64,000 nucleotides of DNA from Poa pratensis (lineage: Eukaryota > Streptophyta > Magnoliopsida > Poales > Poaceae), in contig CAMZMU010000080.1 of assembly GCA_947311845.1 (NCBI GenBank), forward strand, positions 45,384,745-45,448,744, read 5' to 3'. Shown here piece after piece: positions 57,856 through 64,000 of this stretch. The position numbers were made by a program, and so were the translations under genes. The stretch's first letter is position 1. Each line of letters opens with the position of its first letter. Below the pieces are notes generated by a model. That model saw only the letters and a list, made by a program, of their open reading frames with translations, searched no databases and was not told the origin of the DNA.

Positions 57856-59101
57856 TGAAAGGATCGAGTAGGTTGACTAGAGGGGGGGGGGTGAATAGGC
57901 AACTACAAATTTTTTTTCTTTTAATACAAATTCGGGAATTGCTCAAATATAAGTTCTCTAGATATGCAACTAGATGAACAATCCTATATGATGAGCAATA
58001 AACAAGCTAGCAAGATATTCTACACAAGATAAGCTAGCAATACGAGTAAAGGAAGGTTAAGAGATAACCACACGGTGACGCGGAGATGTTCTACCGAAGT
58101 TCACTTCCCAATGGAAGCTACGTCTCCGTTGGAGCGGTGCGGAGTCACAAAGTGAACTCCGAATAGCCTTGATATGGCACACCGTATCTCCCTCGTGTTA
58201 TCCTCCGATGAGGAGATCCACGAGCCACTATATGATGCCCTCGAGGTCGGCAACAAACCTTTACAAGGATGAGGCACACTCCACAACCGAATTGGAGGCT
58301 CTCACCAAATTCCCGCGGCTCCCAAAGCCACAAGAATCACAAGGCCGGGTCGCGTCTCCACAACTTAATTGGAGGCTCCCGGCTAATCCTTGTGGCTACC
58401 AAAGCCACAAGAATCACAAGTATCTTCTAGGTATCCAATGTATCAAGTTACACAAGATCTACAAGTGACTAGGTCGATGTAGACAAATCGGCTCGGTGGA
58501 GATGCGGATCTAGGGCTCCTCCTTCACTCCTCAAAGTATCAACGTGTTTGAGTGGTTGGAGTGGGAGCTCTAGTAGATTGAAGCTTGCAACAATGGTGGA
58601 GAGAGAGTGAGGAATCAAGCTTAGTCAACCGGAGGTAGGTGGAGGGGTATAAATACCCCTCCCAGAAATCTGGCCGTTGGAGCTGTAAACAGCCCGCAGC
58701 GGTAGTACCGGGCCTCGCCCGGTAGTACCGGCTGACGGGAACTGAGGCCTGGCGCCAGACTGGTCAACGCTCTCCACGCGCGCATCGGTAGTACCGGACC
58801 GCCTGGTCCGGTAGTGCTCCCCACCCGGTAGTACCGCGCTTACTACCGGGGCTACTACCGGATTAAATCGAGCGAGTCCAGAGAGCTTTTGGAGATCCGG
58901 TACTGGGCCCGGTAGTTCCGCATGGCAGAACACCCGGTAGTACCGGCTGACGCTATGAAGACTGCTTTTCTTCCTTTTCTTGAGACAAAACCTGTGCAAT
59001 ATTAATTGATACAATCCTGCACACTTTTAGCACACACATTAGACATCTAAGTGTGTTGTCAACAAACATCAAAACACTGTGGGGAAGGATATGTCCTTTC
59101 A
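57856..59101 (-). repeat. 5' LTR of element D (right side)
   Basis: 1246 bp. The TATA inverted repeat GGGGTATAAATACCCC lies at about 58644-58659. CCGGTAGTACCGG palindromes at 58699-58948 are upstream of it in the transcribed (minus) sense. The G run has 10 G at 57882-57891. Otherwise the same as the left LTR apart from indels. Confidence 0.93.
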
Positions 59102-59255
59102 CATGTCAACAATCGTAAACGACACCGTTGACACCAAGCCAGAGCCTTCTCCAAGTCCTACTGGTTTGATAAACCTTGGTTTTGTAAGCAAGGGAATCGG
59201 CTACTTTACTGCATCATATCTTCCTCTTGGGGTCTCCCAACGAACGTGTGAATCA

Positions 59256-59480
59256 TAAGGCGGAGGGAGGTAGTATTTCCTACAGTAGTAACTAAGATAA
59301 GCTGGGCTGCAATAGGCCCGTTCTAACTTACTCCTCGATTCCAAAATATACTACCTCTATTCCAATTTATAAGAGTACCCATAGTGGGGAGTAACATAGG
59401 ATAGTTACATGCACATGTTACTAATCTATGTTACTACCTCCATAGTGGGTGGTAACATAGAGGTGGTAACATGAAAATTT
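59256..59480. repeat. MITE remnants (Stowaway-like ends and a fold-back)
   Basis: GGCGGAGGGAGGTAGTA (59260-59276) looks like a Stowaway end. TACTACCTCTATTCCAATTT (about 59349-59368) looks like the opposite end of another. An inverted pair around 59385-59455 (CCATAGTGGGGAGTAACATAG / CTATGTTACTACCTCCATAGTGG) folds back on itself. Pieces of several MITEs are probably nested. Confidence 0.55.
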
Positions 59481-59652
59481 TCATTTATTGTCTTATGGGA
59501 TCTATAGTAGTACTTCAACTTTGTGATCTATATGTGGCATGTACCAATATGAAATTCGAATGATCCATAATAAATAATAAAGTGCAAACATGATATAATG
59601 AAAATTATATAAAACATATTTAGAAATATATGGATCAAGTCCCGAATATAAT

Positions 59653-59985
59653 CTATTGTCGCCCAAACTTTTTCCATATATGCTCAATCAAATCATTTTT
59701 TAGAGCTTTATGCCTCAGACGGTCACAAATTCTAGCATCTCTTTCAAGTATCTCGGCAAATGCTGGCATGTCACCGTGAGTAAATACCGATGGAAAAACA
59801 ATCGATGAGCCGGCTTCCTCATTCAAATCAAGCATATTTCCCGCCTCTTCTTTTTCGTCATCGACTATCATGTTGTGTAGAATGATGCATGCTAACATAA
59901 TATTATGGATATCTCCCCGGTCATATAAACGTGCCGGACGCCGTAAAATAGACCATCGCGCCTGGAGCACACCAAATGCACGTTC
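59653..59985 (-). pseudogene. PIF/Harbinger transposase C-terminal fragment
   Basis: Read leftward from the junction at 59985: ERAFGVLQARWSILRRPARL, then IMLACIILHNMIVDDE, a known conserved end of plant Harbinger (DDE_Tnp_4) transposases, then RLRHKALKNDLIEHIWKKFG and stop at 59653. The N-terminal two thirds is missing: the sequence is cut exactly where a copia-type LTR begins at 59986. Confidence 0.8.
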
Positions 59986-60810
59986 TGTTGGAAATATGCC
60001 CAAGAGGCAATCATAGAGATGATGATATTTCGATGTATCCATGATTTATAATAATGTATCTTGAATAATGTTTTTATATTGATTGGCGAGTTGAGGACTT
60101 GTCTGTGAAACTCATTACTTGTATAGTTATTCTAAATATGTCCCTGGTCGGAGTTCATGTGAGGACACACTTGAATATTAGACTAGCACATGTATTAGTT
60201 GATGACTATGTTTCACAAGTCATAGACATGGAGATGTCAAACTAACAATGTGGACTTATGTTATGAACATAGAGTTGGACTGACCCACGTTGAGACAATG
60301 AAGCAAACGTTCATGGCTCTCTCTCTACACGATGTGTTTGCTTTGTCCCTATACCTGAGATTGTCGTATGTATTTGAGATGTGAATCGACCAACTTTGGG
60401 GCTATCAAACGCTACACCGTGAAAGGGTAGCTATAAAGGTAGCTTACGGGTTTGTCATGAAACATGCTGCAAGGCATAGTCAGTCAAGATGGGATTTGCC
60501 CCTCTCTACATGAGAGAGATATTTCTCTAGGCCCCTCGAGTGATCGGATCCAGAAATGCATGGCCGTGCTACATAAGGTTAAAGGTTAACCTAGTATAGG
60601 ATTCCGAATCACAGGATCGAGAAAGAGTGGCCAGCTAGGAGCTGGACCAAATATCGTGAGGCAAAGGAAATGGTATAAACATTGTGATGGTTCGTCCGAT
60701 ATGATCTTTATGTGCATTTGGGAGTTGGCACGTTTTGCCAGAAGCCGCTACCGACTATTGGCAGAGTAGGTGTACTCGTGTCATGTCTAAACGTGCGTGA
60801 ACCTATAGGG
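59986..60810 (+). repeat. Truncated copia-type LTR (Angela/BARE-like start)
   Basis: Starts TGTTGGAAATATGCCCAAGA, which I recognise as the conserved LTR start of Angela/WIS/BARE-type elements. About 825 bp follow without coding content. It is cut off at 60811 by another LTR start. The right end and target duplication are missing. Confidence 0.55.
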
Positions 60811-61195
60811 TGAAAGGATCGGTATGGCCACCTAGAGGGGAGGGAGGGTGAATAGGTGCTACTCAATTTTTAGCTCTTTTTCGAATTTAGGCTTGACACA
60901 AAGGTAAATTCTCTAGATATGCAACTGCGGTGAATTTACCTATATGACAAGTTAACACTAGACTAGGCAACATACAAGTAAGAGCTAACGAGTAGGGCAT
61001 AACCGAACAGGAAGCACGCGGAGACAAGGATGTATTTCCGAGTTCCACCTTTTTAGGGGAGTACGTCTCGTTGGAGGGTGTGAGTTTCAAACTCAAACGC
61101 CACAAATGGCCTCACCCTATTCTCCGATGAACCTTGCCCAAAAGCTCGGTTCACCTTCCACTATCGGAATGTGAGATACCCCGGATTAGCTATCC
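60811..61195 (+). repeat. Truncated LTR related to element D
   Basis: Starts TGAAAGGATCGGTATGGCCA and shares with element D LTRs the opening TGAAAGGATCG, the GAGGGGAGGGAGGGTGAATAGG block and TCTCTAGATATGCAACT. Similarity fades after about 380 bp. This suggests a second, older Sirevirus-type LTR, truncated. Confidence 0.5.
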
Positions 61196-64000
61196 GAGAT
61201 ACTCGTTATGTTTCCTGCAACAATCCCATGATCAGTCTCTTGTTGCACATAACTCGAATTGGCATCACAGAACACCCATAAATACCGAATGAATTTACTT
61301 ACTTGTTTGAGGCCATAACTTCAACAGGTACTTGCAGCGGAAATCACCAAACAACGTGGAGCCCAAGTCATTTGCCAACCCTACAGGCAGCTGACTGGGA
61401 AGCGCCCTAGTTCGCATTGACGTTAAAGAGGTCTTCTTCTTCGGACTGCTCTTCTTCGAAATCTGGCTAAGACAATAGCCAGGGACGAAACCAATATGAG
61501 TACATTTGAATGTACTCGCAAACTACCCCCGAAATGAGCATGCACTACTCTTTTTGTTGTTTAAATAAAACTTTGTTTGCTTTGAAAACTCTACATCCTT
61601 GTTAAAAAGGGAAGGATATACTTTTGTTTAATAAAACTTTGTTTTGAAATCTCTATATCCTTACTTAAAAAGGAAAGAAGGTTTTAGAACTTTTCCATAA
61701 ATCTGTTTTTGTAAGAAGTCTCGTTTAAAACTCTTTCCCGAAAATACATCTTTGTTGGAAAGGTAAGAAGTCTCTTTTATAAACATTTTCCCGAAAATCA
61801 TCACCAAGTTTATTTCTCCCAAAACTCCTCCTTGTTCGACCATAACCCTTCGTGGTCATTCAACCCCAACAACCTCATGCCGGCCCGTTGGCATAGTTGC
61901 ATAAAACATCCTCCACTTCATTTTCCTTTTTAAACCTCAAATCTTTCCAAAACTTGCACAAGGTCAGAGGACAGCCTCCCAACTGTCCATATCCGAGGAC
62001 TCGGCTATTCGAATAGTTTATTACCCTCTGCAGAGGTAGCACGCTTTTAACCCACATCCATCCGGTAGCTCATCGTGTCAGCCACGTCCCGCCATACAAG
62101 GTGTATGCGAAGTTGAGCCACCGACCATAGCCTCTCCTTTGCTCATGCTAGTATAGGATCCTACCCATATGATAATTCCCATCGACACTCAGTCCGGTCC
62201 CCGTCGGCAACCCCAAGTGTGAGGACTCATATGTTTTTCCCGGCGACCACATTTATGAAGTCTTCAATCCTCCTCCTTATCTTTCCATAGAGTTTGAGCG
62301 AGGACCCAGGTCAGGGGAGTTCACAAACCATCCCCTCATGCATAACGGAGTCATCTCCGTCGATGAGGTATCCCATACTAATAAGAGCAAATTATATGAC
62401 TAAGCCCCGTTCCCATATGGGGGTAAACGTGGTCGCACAGATTATTGGCTGGTCGTCATAGTACAAAGACACAATGTGCATTTTTCATAAACACCTCCAT
62501 TCTCCAGTTCTCCACTTCCATACCGACATCTCGGTATTCCATATCCACACAAGTAATTTCAAAGGAGTTTTGAGTAAACAATATTTTTCCCATCCTATAG
62601 TTTGAAAAAGAATTTCCACCTAACATCTCCATATAGGGTGTCAAAATAATATACTTATATTTTGGAAAAGGGTTTTCAAAATCATAGCTTTTGTGGCAAA
62701 CACCACATAAATCACTTATGCTCTTTATAAGTAAAACATGTGAATCAAAATAGATGTATATAGATGCAAGCTCAGAGAATAGCTTGCCTGATTTCAGCAT
62801 GATGTTCCTGGACTTCTCCTCATTGATCAAAGAAATAAACTCTCATCGTTCTCCGATAAATCCTTTCCAAATACCACCCCGGTAGCGTTTATCTCTAGCG
62901 TCGCAACATGAAAATAAAACAACACGCAATAAGCAAACCAAACCACAAGTGGTATACAAACAAGTAATCAACCACAACATAGCACTAATTTAATCAAGCA
63001 ACAAACTAAGATCTACATTTACAAGGGCATTATACTCACAGGAGTATAACACCAAACACATGCTAAAAACATCGAGCACCCAGACATCTTCTACTAAAGG
63101 TACTTAACAACCATTTTCTCTAAACAGGAAATACTTCAGACAAAAGTTAAGTCACCAAATAATTTTGGTAATTTAACTTAAAGACAACCAAGTTTAACAA
63201 GCAAGGCAACATACTAATCACACAAAATAATCTAACTTCAAAACAAACAAGCATAGTAATTTCTAATTACTAGGAGAAGACTATATAGGGAATAAAACTC
63301 TAACAAATACATGACTAACAAGTAGTTCCCCTAACATGCTAGTAAAACAAGGAAACATGTCATAACAGTGGATTACCACCACACACATGCTAGGAAACAC
63401 ATTTGTAATAATAAAGTTATAACACAACAACTAATAAAGTCCTAATAAAAAAATAGGCAGAAAATGCCTAAACCTTATAATTAGCACCACAGTCACTCAG
63501 TGACTCCTAAATTCAAACCAAGCTAGGGATATGTTCTCCTATACATATAGAAGACAACCCAATTGGATTTACTCCAAAATTCATTTCACAAAAATATACA
63601 AAAATCACCAAAGTGCTACTAGTGTGTTTACAAGATTGAATAGAACTTTGGTTTTAGGTTTCATTTGCATACAAGACCAACAGATCTGGAAAGGTATCAC
63701 TTCAGGCTTTCCAGGGAATTTTAGTTTGCAATATTTGGAGTTATAAAACTCTAGATATTAAATATTTAGTGAAAAAGATACTTTTTACAAGTTTTAATCT
63801 AGACGACAATTAAAAATATATTTTAGCAAGCAACCAGTTCTACCTGATTAAGAAAACACATAGGAACTCTACAAAATTGGAATCACTCAAATTGCTAGCA
63901 CAGATCTACCACATTTGAATTAAACCTACACTGCCATTTATACAGGAAATAGAAATAGATATGAGATCTATTAAAAAAAAATGAGTGGGCCAGATCTGAG
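61196..64000. other. Repeat-like DNA; no gene recognised
   Basis: No convincing gene in 2.8 kb. At 61566-61800 two pairs of short tandem copies occur (AATAAAACTTTGTTT... units of about 60 bp and GTAAGAAGTCTC... units of about 50 bp). The 61850-62450 stretch has the mixed GC look of an LTR, and the rest is AT-rich. It is probably retrotransposon sequence that continues beyond the window. Confidence 0.4.

Larger units (their letters stand above)
47709..59101 (-). mobile_element. Element D: Ty1/copia LTR retrotransposon, Sirevirus type, very young
   Basis: LTRs 47709-48973 and 57856-59101, each TGAAAGGA...TCCTTTCA. Flanking pentamers CATAT (47704-47708) and CATGT (59102-59106) are a target duplication with one mismatch. 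Transcription runs right to left: primer site at 57853-57841, gag, protease, integrase, RT-RNase H, a third ORF region, then polypurine tracts. Integrase before RT defines Ty1/copia. The extra 3' ORF, repeated GGGGGAG tracts and palindrome-rich LTR are Sirevirus features. Over about 1.2 kb I see no clear base substitution between the LTRs, only indels, so insertion was recent. Confidence 0.92.
46296..59255 (+). mobile_element. Element F: LTR-like copy (TGATACGT family), split by element D
   Basis: The left part (46296-47708) begins TGATACGTTTATAATTTTTG and has a TATA box (CCTATAAATT near 46645-46655). The right part (59102-59255) ends CAACGAACGTGTGAATCA. Together they form about 1.56 kb that I recognise as a common Triticeae LTR of a TGATACGT type, related at its start to the LTRs of element E. 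No internal element sequence follows, so it looks like a solo LTR. Flanking pentamers CTGGA and TAAGG do not match, so no target duplication is preserved. Confidence 0.65.

Noticed and set aside
47960..58468. Identical 61-99-codon frames in both D LTRs
   Set aside because: They are identical because the LTRs are identical; no coding role is supported.
62456..62830. 124-codon minus-strand frame near the right edge
   Set aside because: No recognisable domain, and surrounding DNA looks like retrotransposon sequence.

Overview
The window is a stretch of grass nuclear DNA, most likely from a Pooideae species (the wheat, barley, rye, oat and ryegrass group). The evidence is the nested LTR retrotransposons, LTR starts typical of that group (TGTTGGAAATATGCC at 59986 and TGATACGT-type LTRs at 21162, 26798 and 46296), a tRNA-derived SINE, Tourist/Harbinger-type DNA elements, and a spliced ankyrin-RING gene of a plant family. 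All calls come from reading the sequence; no database search was run.

Layout. (1) 1-8198: the right-hand part of a Ty3/gypsy element of the Tat type (element A; two RNase H domains, spliced antisense genes). It is inserted in the gag of a second Ty3/gypsy element B, whose remainder is 8199-12848. (2) 12849-16794: an island of non-LTR DNA with a SINE carrying a 16-bp target duplication, a small secreted cysteine-rich peptide gene (14242-14436, +), a fold-back element, and an intronless RING-H2 gene (15952-16518, -). (3) 16795-32235: element C, a complete Ty3/gypsy copy of the B family with exact GTTGA target duplications. It is split by element E (21162-28279, GTCCC duplications), a non-coding LARD-type LTR element. 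(4) 32236-46295: degenerate TTGTTCAAATT repeats, a ten-exon E3 ligase gene of the XB3/XBAT type (ankyrin repeats plus RING, 37613-34101, -), a decayed L1-type LINE, a PIF/Harbinger-like element abutting a Tourist-like MITE, and a short retroposon with 16-bp target duplications. (5) 46296-59255: an LTR-like copy (F) split by a young Ty1/copia element D (47709-59101, minus strand) with Sirevirus traits: gag, protease, integrase, RT-RNase H, a third ORF region, and several polypurine tracts. (6) 59256-64000: MITE pieces, a Harbinger transposase fragment, two truncated copia-type LTRs, and unassigned repeat-like DNA.

The most unusual signal is a 13-nt interrupted palindrome, CCGGTA(G/C)TACCGG. 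It is clustered just upstream of the TATA box in the LTRs of two elements from different superfamilies, Ty3/gypsy C and Ty1/copia D. It recurs in the leader of C and beside the third ORF region of D. In element B, a sister of C, the same LTR position holds five 55-bp repeats built on GCCGGCC instead. Palindrome-rich control regions are known from maize Sirevirus LTRs. I do not know of a report of the same palindrome in a Ty3 element.

A caution for users: many frame breaks here (D gag and pol, C pol, exon 1 of the ankyrin-RING gene) are one-base contractions or expansions of homopolymers. The two LTRs of D differ by indels only. Residual consensus error is therefore a real alternative to biological decay.
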